Shown here piece after piece: positions 16,526-30,689 of a stretch of 64,000 nt of DNA. The notes below the pieces were generated by a model. It made no database searches. It was not told where the DNA came from and worked only from the letters and a program-made list of their open reading frames with translations. The translations under genes were made by a program, and so were the position numbers. Origin of the DNA: Baylisascaris procyonis (taxonomy: Eukaryota > Nematoda > Chromadorea > Rhabditida > Ascarididae); contig JAZARR010000153.1 in NCBI GenBank assembly GCA_037389465.1, forward strand, positions 3,147,001-3,211,000, written 5' to 3'. Position 1 is the stretch's first letter. Each line of letters starts with the position of its first letter.

Positions 16526-19500
16526 ATATGCCATTTCAATGCCAAAGTAAATATAAAGCTCGCTAAAGTTGCAGAATTTCGTTCAGCAGAAATTAAAAAT
16601 ATATTTTATGCATTTTTCGCAAAGTGCATTAGCATTATAGCCGTACCATATGTGATAACGCGTATGGGTGCATGAATCGGCGTTTCCTTTCTGCATTCAA
16701 AATTTAAAAAGTGAGGTTCCAGCAATGAAATTTGCTGGGAATAATGTGCGCCATAGATTAACTGCTAGGATTGTAAGTTAACTTCTGTATGAGTTTTATG
16801 CAGAGAGATTTCGCTGAAATGGTTGTCGAGTGATTGTTTTTCATTTTATGTAGGTGGGATCGCAGAGACAATATTACTCATCATAGAAAATTTTTAGGAA
16901 CGACTGGTGCACTTGAAATGTAAGTGCTTTATAATAGAAACTCTATTATTTCCTAGTGATTCTTTTAGTCGGTTAGATCAACGAATAGAATTCTAAAAGC
17001 ATATGCTTTGCCAATTCTATTGATACATCTCTATGCATATTTGAATCATTGACCTCATACCAAAACATAACTTCACATATAAATATGCACAAGGGAACAT
17101 ATTAGAAAGTTTCACTATTAGGGGATTGGAGAAGCGTTGGGACTAGAAAGAAGATGTTTATAAGTCAGCGTGAAAGCCGATTGATCTCTGCTATAACTGG
17201 TCATGAATAACTGCTCAGCGGCAATACTTCTTCAATAATTTCTGATCGGTAATCTAGTAGAGGAATACTTTCAAATATTTTTACAAATATTTTCATCATT
17301 TTTTGTGTGGAAAAAAATAATGGTATTATAAGGAAGAAGTAATTCAATTATGCGGAAGGTATATAGCTAAAGCACGAACGGATAGAACTAAACCTCATCT
17401 ACTATGGTTTAATTGGATTTGGAAAATGAATAGTATTGCTGTACAAGTAGAGAAGCATATTGGCTAATTTCCTCTTCGATGCGTTTATTTTAATTACATA
17501 TATGGTCTAATTTCGACGACTTAATAGCAAATAATTTAATTGTTATCTTAGCAAGCATAACCAAAAAGTTTCGAATCCTATCGTCACAAATGATTCTTTA
17601 TGGATAGTTTTGGAATCATCTCGATTCTTCCCATATTTTTTTTTTGATTTTATTTACAAAATAATTGCTTATTTTTTAATGCAAAATAATGCATTACATC
17701 TTCTAATACTCGCTCTCTTAGATATGAAAAAAAAAGCCATCACTACAATGAGTCGTAATTATATATGTGTGGGCGCTTATCTTCAACTGTTGGCTTCAAC
17801 GCGCTAAGAGCAAAGCCACACTAAATGCATACAAACGCATAGGAGCATGCGGATTCGCACATATATGCATACACGAAATCAAGCACATACCTAAAGCACT
17901 TTATAGGAACCAATTGGTGGAGAAGGATGCTTAGCGATAGAAAATGTTTGGTATGAAAAATTATCCAAACTCAGAGCTTAAAATTCCCCTCATCCGTGAA
18001 AATATCAATTCGTCGTCGCTTTGTTTTTCATTCACCTGGAAGAAGAAACGATGGAAAAAAACCGCTGAAGGTTTATTGCCGTTATTTTCACAATCACTAA
18101 AAAATGGTCATTGAAGCGTGCACTTCGTAAGAATTTGAAATGGCTGCAACGCAAATAGATTGCAGATTACGCTAAATTTAGAAGGAACATATCACAGAAA
18201 TAGAAGTGTAGCGTATCTGTGAAGCTTTAATTGATTCCTATAAAGGCACACCAATACCCGATTTCCGATTTTAGTTGCACTCCATTCTAATGCATCCATA
18301 ATCATCGATTAATCACGCCTGTCGTATTGACATAATACAATAAAAACTATATTAATATGCTCGAATATTTCAATTTTTCGCATTTAACAAATAATTCAAC
18401 ATTTTCATTCCACAGTGGACAAGTGATTAAAAAACTTTCAATAATCCGCCAATTGCATGTTTTTTGACCATCTCTAAATGGCAGATATTTTATGCCGTTG
18501 TATAACAAATCTCTTATTTTTAACGTTTGACGCATTAATTAATGCTTGTAGTATCATTTAATCCCTCTATAATTAATAATTTTCCCATAAGAAATTCAAC
18601 CCACGTTACTCATATTCAATAAATACGGTTTTTTTCATCAATTCGATATTGTGCTAAATAATAGTTTAGTTCTCTCGTAGCATCGCCGTAATGAAATGAT
18701 ATCGTTTAAAATATATTCCCAGCCCACAGGTAAGAAAGACGATGGAGCAACTATCAAATAATCGGAGATATCTTCCTCTGAAAATTTCTTTTCTGCTTAA
18801 GAAAACATATTTATATGACTCATATAGTCAAAAAAATCCCGTTCCCCAAGCGATAACGTTTAAAAAAAAAACTCATATTGATAGCAAAGAGGAAATTGTT
18901 TGGTGGCCGCTAAGCGCGAGGCACTCAAATCGGTTCCAAATAGCGAAAGTTCAAGTATTTCAAGCATAGCACAGCTACTGAGAGCGGAAATGTTCCACTT
19001 GAAAACCATAATGCGCGGACGTCCCACCACGAACAATATAATAATGCTATTTGTAGGCAGCTGTTCTTACTGTGACGATTTTTACATCACAGTAAAATTT
19101 ATGAATAGTATGAATGAAGGCAATTGAAACTGCACAATTTTTCTATTTTTGAACAAAAAATATCACTAATATCAACAGAATTCCGTCTTATGTTTGTTTT
19201 GTTTATTAGATTTCGCTATTCTTCATAAATCCATCAAAAGTGATAAGTTAATAGACGATGAAAAAAAAGAATTTTTTGAGCACATTTTAATGGCATTGTT
19301 TCAACAGCTTCACATATCTCGATAGAAACTTAATTTATATCGAATCATTTCTGCAGAAAATCAGCAAATATGTTTCTTTCCGGGAAAATATATTCAAATC
19401 AACATTGATATTCACAGGATTTGCTTATAATTTGCTCTTTGTTCAGCAAGAGACATTCGGAATCAACATTTAGAAGCAAAATGCCAATTCTGAAGGTTAG

Positions 19501-20374
19501 AATCAAATAACTTTCGAAAAGCAATTTTATAGTAGGAGTTTGCTTCTAAAGGTTAGATTTGCAAATGCAGTAATACTTCATTGGATGCACAGGAGCATAA
19601 ACGTATTGCACGAGCAAAACTATCAATTTCCGGTTCGGCTAAAATGTCCTCAAAACTGTTTGCCTCCTCTTAGCTCAATTTCATCTCGTTAGCTTCATAT
19701 AAGATGCTTGTTTCACGACGGAGCTATTCGTAAACTAAAGTCAGTCTATCCTCAATCAATAAGGACAATTGTGTGCACTTCAATCAGCAACAACTTGAGG
19801 AACAGAAAGCGAGATGAAATTACCATAAAAAACTGCCAACTATGATCAGAAAAATTATCGTTTTCTTCACCTAAATTCCGTAAAACTGGGAAGGATGGAA
19901 AAGCGCAAATTTAGATACCCTGACAATAAACTTTACAAATAAACGACTAAGTGGCAAATCACAGCACAAAATTTTTTATATAAAATTGAATCTTGCAATA
20001 TGATATGAAGAGCTTTTGGAAATAACAATAATTTACATATGTTGTCAATACTGCAAATTGAAACTCGCTAAGTGAAGAAAACACGGCAATTGTTATTTGT
20101 ACGATGCTAGTGAATTATTCTGTTGCGGACAGCAAAATGTTACCCCTCAATTTGAGTAATCAAAAAGAATTTACTGCTACGATGCTCAATCAACGTTAAA
20201 CAGCACTGTCATTTAAGTAATTTATTGGTATATCCCTACTTCATCTCAAGCAATTCGTGTTGAACTCTACCAAGTCAATGCATTCATGCATCAAGTTAAT
20301 CCATGAACCACTAACATATCCATACGTTTAAAGGCAATGAATTATTCGCACTAATGTTATGCTAGCAGGCTGTT

Positions 20375-20803
20375 TCATTTCTCGTCAATCCAGTCACAGA
20401 AACATATATCTTGAGCGTAACAGGACTGAAGGAGCGAGAAATTTTTAGTGAATGGTGGAACTGATTGGCTAAGTGAGAGGGACGTAAAAGTGCACATTAT
20501 GCTAGGTCTATTGGCGTGCTTCCCCACTTGCTTCATCTTGCCCGTATACGGGGTCAACTTTACTCGCCATCCAACCACACTACCTCCGCAATCTGCGATC
20601 CATCCATCCAGCACTTTGTGCCAATGATTTCGCAGCATATTGCAACGAAGAAGAAGGAGCGCAATTTCGCTCATCGAGAGAATTTTAGCACTAAGTTTCT
20701 TGTAGCAAAAAGTTATTCCCCACTTTACTGATGTCGCCACATCTGAATAACATATCATAGATTCAAAAGATTGAAGAAAATTTTTTATCAGTTCGATAGC
20801 CAC
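20375..20803 (-). CDS. Unrecognised open frame, 142 codons
   Basis: This is the longest open frame outside the transposons and sirtuin region, starting at an ATG at 20801-20803. The predicted protein has several Cys and no recognised domain, no clear signal peptide and no membrane segment. The central part (about 20510-20680) is more GC-rich than its surroundings. By stop-codon frequency in such AT-rich DNA, one frame of this length in 64 kb is only mildly unexpected, so it may be chance. No splice partner was found. Confidence 0.15.
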   Translation of the reverse strand: MAIELIKNFLQSFESMICYSDVATSVKWGITFCYKKLSAKILSMSEIALLLLRCNMLRNHWHKVLDGWIADCGGSVVGWRVKLTPYTGKMKQVGKHANRPSIMCTFTSLSLSQSVPPFTKNFSLLQSCYAQDICFCDWIDEK

Positions 20804-21722
20804 TTCGGAGTAACTAATTTACCAGCAAGAATTTTAACGATTCTGCTTGCGTTGGCATCATTTCGTACGGAAAGGGTGATATGAGACAGTAATTCTTCAA
20901 GCTTGTTCGCAATCATCGACGCTCAAACGAATCATGAGAATCATTAGATAGGACTCTGTACTATGTGGTGAAACGAACTTCCATCTAAGAGGCATTTCAC
21001 TTTATCATGCGCACAGTCGACGATCATGCAAATGGTTTTTAATAAAAAGCTTTTTGTCTAATTAACACATAAACAAGATTCATCGCAATCCTACCCACTT
21101 ACCCACTTACTCATCTGTTTAGGTAAGCTTAAGATCCTGCTTCTTGATTTGCATGAAGTTTAAAATGCTGAATTTTATTCGTAAGCGCATTTCAAATACC
21201 TTCACCTTCTTTTAGTTCTTCCTCGTCACCGTTTTATATATCCGTAAATTTTTTAATGATTCAAACCTATGGGGAAGTGATTTCTTATCTTGCAAACGTG
21301 CCCATATTATCAAGTGTAAAACGCAGTGCTAAGGTGCTCAAAGCAAATGGGAACGAGACGGAGAAAAAATTTTTTATCACCTCTACGCATTCCTCAGTGA
21401 AGTCAGGAATACTGACTGATACACCGATCCCGATGACGACTTCAACAGATTGCTAATAAATTTAATGAGCATGGGATAGCTTCTGGTCAAGAGGATCCGG
21501 AAATTCAAGTCAAGAAAACTAAACCAGGAGGTAACGGCTATTTGGAACTGCCGAGTGGTCAACACTAGAATTACACAGATCTTCGCGAATTCTCAAAGAT
21601 GGAGGTATTCCAACAATAGAGATGCCGGAAATGGTATATTTGAAAGCTTTCAACCTCGTCAGCGAAACTGTGAATTTGAGAGTGGTTACAAGCGTAATAT
21701 TTCTACACACATTGGCCTAGCT

Positions 21723-21751
21723 CCCCTCCCCCTCTCACTCCCCAACCCCCC
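21723..21751 (-). other. Quadruplex-prone tract on minus strand
   Basis: Four C-runs of 4, 5, 4 and 6 bases lie within 29 bases, so the minus strand carries four G-runs with loops of 2, 7 and 1 bases. This fits the usual G-quadruplex pattern, and the plus strand could form an i-motif. Confidence 0.6.
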
Positions 21752-23998
21752 ACCACAAAAAAAGAACACGAACTCTATTCTGCATCACGAACCTATTCAC
21801 ATTGTTGTTCCCTATTTTTCACTCAAAATGCTAGTCGTTTAATCAACGAAGAATATGAGCACTCTTATTTGCCAAAATTGAGGTTGCGCGCATCTTTTGA
21901 TATAAACACAACAGAGATATTTTGTGAAGATTTCGTTTATTTACCATCATTTCTGTCACACCAACATTTCCGATTGCTGTTTTCAACATGACGGCAACCT
22001 GGCCATAGCCATAGAGCATTTTGAATATGTTACGCAAACATCCAATTTCTGTTACGCATGTTACATTATGCAAATCCATAACGTGCCCTACACAAATAAT
22101 GCTTGATTCCTTCACCTATCTATAACACTAGAATCACGAAAATTACTATCGAACTTTTCGCATTTCTTTCGCGAATTCGTTCGGGAATAATCCTATACAA
22201 TCCTCTACTCCCCAATTATTAGTTATTAATGAAAAGAAATTTGTTGATAGAAGCGAAAAACATCTTTTATATAAAAGGATGACTAAGCATAAGAGAATTA
22301 AATTCAAACAAATGAAATCTGTAACATATTTTGTGAATGGAAATTAATGTTTCTCTGCTTGATTTTGCAATTGATATTTTCTGCATTCTTACTGCACAAG
22401 AAGATCACCTTTACTATATTACCTCGAGGTACACGAAATTGGGCAAATTAAGAGGCAATTGTAAAACTACTGCAAATGCGCCAACGATATTCTTTGCAAC
22501 TCAATTCTATTTCATATCGCTTCTTTTCGATCGAATTATTTCAATTATTCAATTAATGAAACGGATATTCTTAAGAAGTCTCCAAAGTTGAATATTTTTT
22601 ATTTAGCTTAAAGCAACACCTTTTAAATCGCATCTAGCGTCGTACATTTAACGAAATAAAGTTGTAAGGGGAGCATAAATTTACAGAATCACTAATTTTA
22701 AAAGTCATTTTAAACCGTTTATGTTGTTTCAATTGATTGCATATGCTAATCCACTACTGCACACTTCGTGCGTGGCGATTCATATTCACCGTTGATAACT
22801 TGGACTAATTCACTTCAATTGTTATTAGAAAACTTACAAGCAACGCAATTTTATTATATTCAATAATATGCATATAATGAAGTAAACTTAAATGGTGGTA
22901 GTACGAACATGTTATAGAATGCAAATAAATTTTTCACTAAAATTTAGGATCGTTTTGTTAAATCACTGCAATTCGTTGATATTATTTGAACGTAATATTC
23001 ATCAAAAAAAAAAAAAAAATGAAAAGCAAAAAAGTATCATATGAAATCACATCCGACAATGTCAATAATTGGGCTGAGATATCGGACTTATTCATTAAAA
23101 TCTCATTAGAAGTTCAAAAAAAGGTCGGCAAAAATTGTTGCAAATTTCCACTTCCTGAGAATTCTCCACAGATTTTTTTTTGCTATTTATTTTTTGAAAG
23201 ACGAGGCGTCTATTATTTAACATTCAAAATTGTTATTGTTAGATATATCGACTGTATAAAAGTCCGCTATGTTCGCAAATTGATTAATAATGACAGGAAA
23301 TAGATTAATAATGATAGGAAATATTGGCGCAGCCAATAAATAAAGAACAATAAGAAAAATCACAATGCGACAATCAGTAAAGGTTTCCTTTAGATATTTT
23401 TCCTATGTGCTTACACTATAAAGATCTGCCGGAAACTCTCAATGGGCACAACTTTTATTGAGCATAAATCGTGGGATACAAGTTTTCACTTTTTACGTTC
23501 AGGCAACAATGCAAAAAGGGGGATATTCGAAGAAGGTAGCTTGAGCAGATTATGGGCACCTTACAACATAGCTTACATTTAATTTTCAACGCATATAAAA
23601 TGAACACGTTTAACTGAGAACTCAATCAGTGATTTACGAGTAAGAAAGTTTGAAAAGTTGTTACTAATAGCATTTACGGCTCCGAGAAAACTTCTAACGT
23701 AAGGTAACCTCGATCCATAAAGTACCCTCAACCAGTATCTGAGAAACAGCAATTAGCAGAAACTTCGTGAATCAGTGCTATCACTTCACTATGATCTTTT
23801 TAAACTACATTGATTCACACTGCATCAGTTCGAAATTTCGAAATTTACATAACGTTATGCATCAGCATCTAAAAAAATTCTTAAGGTGTATTATACTATG
23901 TATTATACTAGGCAAAAATTCCATAAATTATGCAGTCATATAGTTTATCGAATAGAAACCTCCGTGAACTGCCATATATCATACTTTAGGGCAGATAC

Positions 23999-24111
23999 AA
24001 ATCCGAGACTGCTGGCCAAGTGCAGGGATCTCCAAGGTTTACTTGTACGGAGCTGTCCTCCATATAAGTAAACCTTGAAGATCCCTGCACTTGGTCAGCA
24101 ATCTCGGATTT
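23999..24111. repeat. Long inverted repeat: 46-nt arms, 21-nt loop
   Basis: The left arm (23999-24044) is complementary to the right arm (24066-24111) with three mismatches in 46; the loop is 24045-24065. Two mismatches would be G-U pairs in a minus-strand transcript and one in a plus-strand transcript. No transposase frame or terminal direct repeat is visible. It could be a small foldback or MITE remnant, or a hairpin-RNA precursor; the near-perfect long stem fits a young inverted duplication better than a normal miRNA precursor. Confidence 0.9.
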
Positions 24112-27100
24112 ATTGTTTTTTAATCATTTTCCTAACAAGAAATTGAGCTCCACGAGTACGCGCCACACTCTGACCCTATGTTCCGCATTAGTGGAGTTTA
24201 ATTATTCGAAAACAATCCAATACTACCACAGTCAATTCTTCCATCATCCCTAGAGAAAGCTTCCATTATTAACAATCAATTTTTAAACTCTTATAGCATC
24301 TGCACTGAGCCACGCATGTCAAAATGCTTGGCATAAACACGTCTTCTCGGCTTCACCTACATCTTTTGGATGAAATGAGTTGCGAATGGTATGCCAGAAG
24401 CGCACATTTTTGAGAATTGCTTCCGCTGCAGTTTTTTTGTGAAAAAGAAACAGCACAATAACAGAACATTGTGAAACACACTCTCGTGATAGAATCATTC
24501 GTCTTGCAACCTTCCATCCACTGGCAGCTTTCATCGAGGCCTCCTTCTCCAGAAATCCCTTTCCACCGAGGGGATTTTCAGTTTGCGGAAACTTCCACGG
24601 ATGTGATTCATCACATTACACAGAGGCTTCACACGGAGAACCTTTCCGTACAATAAATTTTTTCTTCTAAAAATTGATGCTAATAATAATACCTAAGAAA
24701 GTTTACTATTTATTTCATTCATTCGTTTCGTTACTTCGAGTTCGAGCTTTCGCGAACAGGCTTACAAATCTAAAAAAAAGAACATCTCTCCTGCCAAAGA
24801 TGAATTGAACGCAATTTCACTTCTCTTGGCTACGTCAAGAGTTAAATCAGCCCTCCCTGCTTATGATCGAACCTCCACATGCGCAACATATTAAAATTAA
24901 TAAATGAATAACTCAAGTCCTTAGTCGAGAGAACATGAAGCACCGAATCACATCCGAAGAAACATCCGGAAAAAAATCGTCAATCCAACTGTCTTCACGT
25001 AAAATATCGATGATAAGTCAACGAACGCTATTTGGGCAGAAATCAAGCAGACTTATTTATGTGTGTCCCTTCATTACAAGTATCTCCTTTAACTAAAAAG
25101 AAAAATTGCTAACTCCTCACTGAATAACCAAAGAAACGTTTCCATAAGCTTGAAACGAGCAACCTGCTTATCCCAATCTTTTATAACTATATCATACAGA
25201 AGTGACCATAATAACAAACAAAAAAAATGCATTAAAGAAATTATACGGATAATATTGATGAAAGCGCAAAACAAAAGCGAATCAATTATGCCGCCGAGTG
25301 ATATCTTAATGAATATGTGATCAGCATTACGAAGCATTCTTATTTTTCCTGTTGGCATCGCTTTCGCTTGACTCACTTTGCAATATTTTTCATCTATTGG
25401 CTTTTTTTCCGAATATTTTGCAACGAGTAATTGCAATCATTTCAGCAATGTAACAATATCATTGATAAGAGTGAAGCACCTGTAGAGATGATTAGACTTA
25501 ATTTTCAATTACATAGAGTGGAAAATTTAAAGCAAAAACGAACGCTCAAAACATTTCACCAATAAGCACTTAGCACTAAAAAAAAATACTCTTCGCTTGA
25601 TCGCATATATTAATGCTAAATCGTCAAAAGGCAATGCAGCGCTTCTAGTCACAGAGGCAAATAAATGGATTTCGTTATGCTTACATCGATGTCAAAAGGG
25701 TAGGAATTTAGCAGAATCGAGATGCCATCGAATGACGTCAGAAGAACAAATGGTGAAGGATGCCAGAAGAGTTAGATCGACATACGAGTCTGCATTGCCG
25801 CCATCTCATCGAATAGTTCTATGAGAAGTAAAGAAATGATATTAGATGCGGAATGATGAAATCAGAATTAAGTGACAAGAATTTTATAAATAAACGAATT
25901 GGTTGGATTGACACTGCTTAATTTCAGAATTTGATTTGCTGACTTATAGGAATTTTTTTTAGATTGTTGTCATAACTGTCATTTTATATGATGCAGATTT
26001 CGTTTATCGGAAATCTTTTTTAATTAATTAATGCAATACTTTCTTTCCTAAAAAATCAACTTTTCATCATATCTGCCGTTCATGGAGGAAATGTTGTTGA
26101 ACTCATATCCTTTGAACAATCTAAACATGATAGATCTCTTCATTTAAAAAAAAAAAAAAAGGAAAAATTGGGGGCACTTATGTAAAGAAGGCTGCATTTC
26201 TTGAAGAAGAGACGCATGGAAATTAGCTACAGGAAAAAGAATAAGCAAATTCAAGTCAACTTCAAGAAGCAGCAGTACGATAACTACGTCAATAAAGCGA
26301 ATCCTTTAAAATTAAAAATGAGGAATTTAATGTGCACATGAATAGCTAAAATTACTGGCAAGGTAAATAACAGCTGAAAAATTCAGCTTGTCGGACAGCA
26401 TTCCCATGACTTCCAAAACGAAGTAACTTCATTTGATCAAAAAAAGGTCACTTCAGTTATTCGACTTAAATATCATCCATTTGCGCAGTTGATCGCCTCC
26501 AACGCACCAAAAATAAAGTAACTTTGCTGGCAAAAAGGATGAAACAAAGGAGCACTAGTACGTTGCTGTAAGAGGGCGTCGCTTAGTGAAAATGTACTTT
26601 TGGTGAAGCTCAACTCTTTCAACAATTTATTTCACATGAACGAACATTGTTCTTTAAGCAAACATTTTTCCTGCCTTTGTTTCCTTAGTCTCCTGCTATA
26701 TGCGGAACAGCCAAATCACACAGCAATCAAGGTGACGCATCTCAACAGGCTATTATATGGCTATATCAGTAATTGCTAAGCAAACCGTTCAGTTCATGTC
26801 TCATTGATAAGTGACTTTATAATATCAGGGTGTTTGCTTCCTTCCGCCGAATTCCACATTTCGAATAAAATCTCTATTATACATTCAGAAGAACGAGCTT
26901 CTTATCCTTGAAGCGCCTATAGTCGGCTGTAGGCACAGAATAGGCTATAGTCACAGGTCACGAAATAACGCCATGCTAGCATATCGTTAGGCTTTAAAAA
27001 ATATTGCTAAATGCTTGCCATGTAGTAATTTTTTGACTCGTAAAAGTCACATGAAACAGGCAACGAGGCACGCCAGAATATGTGACTAGACTGCGGTTGC

Positions 27101-30100
27101 AATTCTGCTTGCCGGATCAACTGTTTTAATGAACTTCAAAGAAGTAATAAAATATGCCTAATGCTGACATTGAAATGTTAACTGGTCCTGAGCGCTCGTT
27201 ATAATAATAGACGTCCTAGCGACTCAACCATGCAAATCGATGCCATTGGTTAAAGTATGTGAATCCCACGTAAATCCTATCGTTAAAAAAGCGATACAGC
27301 TTCAGGGCACCAATAACTTGTACCCTCCTTGCTGGGCAGATCGATTAATTTCAGTTTTAATACGAATGCAAATCAAAATTGCAACTGCAAATTTGCAGAA
27401 AAGCATTGAAAAGAAGTGGAAGTTTTCTAGAGAAAATAATTGAGAAGCGCATGAAGACGAGAGAAAGATGTAAGGCTATCTTATGAGCGAGGGTAATATT
27501 TTGTGTAAGGAAGGGAAAACGGTTCTTTCCCTCACTATGGTGATAGTTTTCTCGCTAACGTTTCAAGGCATAATGAGAATACGACAAAAGGTTGCCTGGG
27601 CTTATAAATGTAGTGAAACATAGTAATATCAACCGATTAATATATTTTTCGGTTTGTTACCGAAAAGAATTGTTGAGTGGGAACCGAAAGTTGCCTTAAA
27701 CCGAATGGTTTCCAAAAAATGTTCGTCACTGAGCGACCGAAGGTGCTACTTCATGGCCAGTTAAGACCGATCGAGGTTACGCTAAAATATATTTGTCACA
27801 ACAGCAGTATATAACCTTATTTGATCAGAACGGTCACACTTCATTCAGTTCGAATAATAACTGCAAATGAATAGCCAATTTAGGTGAATTAGCGTGGATG
27901 CGCGATGAAGCAAACAACAAAGTCGCGGTCCTAACTCAAGGAAGTATTGGCAGGCGCAAGATCGACTGAGAGGAAGGAAATTTCTTTAGAAAATCGCATC
28001 AAGAGGAACTATAAGGGTAATTTTGGGCACAACTATAAAGTGTGTTTTTAATCCAATTGTTTACTTCGGAGGAACACTGCAGCGTAGAGCCTCGCTAGTG
28101 AATCCAACATATGGGTAAAATAAATAAATACATGGACTAGATACTATCAGCTATCATCTCAACGCGATCTACATCACTTTAAACGTTCATGGATGCAGTT
28201 AAACAATCCTGCAACAATGAAAAGCGGGCGTGAAAGAAGCGTGAACCTGACGAAGGTCCTTCAGGAAGGTAATTTGAATCCGAAAGGAAAACCAGGAATG
28301 AGAACAACGCTAAGAATTCTCGCTTTCATAGGAACCTATATTCAACTTTTCAGTGTGATTTTCGCATACTCTGAAGGTCATTTTTCACTACACTTTACTA
28401 TGTTTGAGTAATCAGAAATCTCATCAATAATGAAATAGCAGAAATAATAATCAAAAGCCCTAACTTTTCACGTGGATTCTTTAAAATAAAAAAAAGCTAT
28501 CAACGATCGCCTCAGACATAACAGCAAATGCCAAATATTTGACCATACTTTTAATGCGTTTGAATAGCATAGATTGGTCAATTCAACGAATCTACCTATG
28601 CTAATCGAATATGCGAAATTTGCGGAATTGATAGCTGTAAATAAAGGAAGAAAACTGATCAATAGATTACTAATGCAATCCCAATATAACAGATATGTAA
28701 GTGAAAGAATGTTAAAAAAGATTTCATGACAAAGAACGGGCAAATATAGTTCGATAACTGAGTTGAATTTGAAGATTGCGCTAGCTGTAGACCAAAGAAA
28801 CTGAGTAAATAATATTCTTTCAGAATGGCGTCTTTATGCAGAGAATTACTTCCTTGAGGAAACAATTTCTTTTCCTTGTCTATTATCTTATTCGCTAGCC
28901 TATATATTTCCTTCATAAACATTTTATAAAGTTTATGGTGATATTATTTGGAAAGCTTTTAGAAGTTTTTCGCAGAATATAACATTCATTTCTTTTCTTT
29001 GAAAAAAAAATTTTAAGGGAATTTTTCTTATTGTATTCATTGAGTCGATTATTACGTTGAATTTTTCAAGATGACTTTTTTTTTTCAATCACTCGCATAT
29101 TTCAACAAAATAGAATATATTCAACTTGCAAAGCAATTTCGCTTCTATAAAAATAGGAAGACGACTTATCAAATGATAAATCATAGTTTCATGTTGTTGT
29201 GAAATACCTTAATTTCCTGTAAGATTCGATTGTTCATTAGAGCGTTGTTGGCATTTTCTGAAAATTTTTTAGTTCCTCGAAAACAAATATTTCTGGAAGG
29301 AAGAACTTTCAATTTAATCGTTGATATTGCCGATGAAAATTGGTACTTTTATGTTTTGGTAAACACTAATTATTACATTATCGAAAATGTTATTGTAGTA
29401 CATTAATTTTAATGATCAGTGGCTTATGAAATAGAATCATTATTGTGCAGTCTGCTTTAAAAACAACCTGTTCATATTGGGGCCAATTGTTTTAATTGCG
29501 TAGCTTTTATCTAAATGGCTGCATCCTCTTTCTACATGAGCGTCAGTCATCTCCACGAATGGGAGAATTTTTTTTTCTCTGCTGAACCATGTTTGACAAG
29601 CTAAAAAAATGTTTAAGTTCTATTTTTTTTTAATACAAAGTGTTTGATTTCGTTTAATTTTTTATTGCTTCATGACTTGCCTTCGAGAAACTGGATGAAC
29701 ACCGCGCAATCAGAGTTCTCACATTCACACTATTCACTCGTTACAGAGATCATTTCCCTTTCCATTTGGTTCTTTCTTTTTGTCAATCTCCAAATAACAA
29801 TTGATATAACTATCTCTTATCATTTTTGTTCGTTCATCAGGCAGCATTGACGCCGTATAATTCGTATTCCCATTAGAGACGCCATGACAAAAGATTCTTG
29901 CGAATTGTTGCATGCAATTGAAGCAACTTGGTAAAGAGCCATAATTCCCATTGAAATTAGCATGTTTCGGTTTTGGAGATTTTTAAAGCATAGCCTCATA
30001 GGCTCTTCCATTGCTTTGAGCTCTATGACGAAACACTCTGACAAAACTTAGTTCTCAGATAGCGGTTGCTTTACACGGTTCACTTGCCACATAGGTGTTC

Positions 30101-30580
30101 TTCTCCCTTATTGCGACCTCTTTAGGTTCTTCAGGCGCTTTGAGTTTAAGGAAGGTGAAGCATTTATTTTTCCTTGAGCTGGGCTTACGCAGGTTCGTGA
30201 ATGTGGAGAATTTTGCAGAATTATGATGCCGTTAAGTTGAGCTGCTTCTCTTAAGGCATAGGGTGAAGTGATTTCTGATATGGTCGATTGAAAAACTGCA
30301 AATTTCTTCTTAAGGGGTTAGTGCTTCGTCCTGATAAATAGTATGGAAACCCACTTGCAAATTTAATTTTGCTTCATTGTGTTTTGAAGTTTCGCCTTGG
30401 CTACTGCAACTATTGACTGAAGACGATCCCTTGGACTAACGAAAAAGAAACACTGCCGGGAGAGTGGAAAGCAAATATAGCAGCTAACTAATATAACAAA
30501 CAAACGGTCAGATAACAAAAAGTGAGCAAATTCATCTACTTCAGAGCAAAGCATATTACATAGTATACCGTGGAGAATAC
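24112..30580. other. AT-rich stretch without a recognised gene
   Basis: Open frames here (for example 115 codons at 25089-25436, -) match no family I know and have no clear splice partners. An A-rich run at 26145-26160 and a small 8-bp-stem hairpin near 27645-27665 are the only structures noted. Confidence 0.45.
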
Positions 30581-30596
30581 ATATATATATATATAA

Positions 30597-30686
<90 letters not shown>
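30581..30686. repeat. (AT)n microsatellite
   Basis: A short AT run (30581-30594) is separated by a brief interruption from a longer uninterrupted run of about 87 bases (30600-30686). It produces spurious Tyr-Ile frames. Assembly length may be unreliable. Confidence 0.97.

Positions 30687-30689
<3 letters not shown>

Larger units (their letters stand above)
14407..23998. other. AT-rich stretch without a recognised gene
   Basis: Only short open frames occur. Items inside are the twin AACCGGTT site (15741-15762), a 77-nt direct repeat (16357-16525), an unexplained 142-codon frame (20375-20803, -) and a C-rich quadruplex-prone tract (21723-21751). No splice-linked exon chain could be built. Confidence 0.45.
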
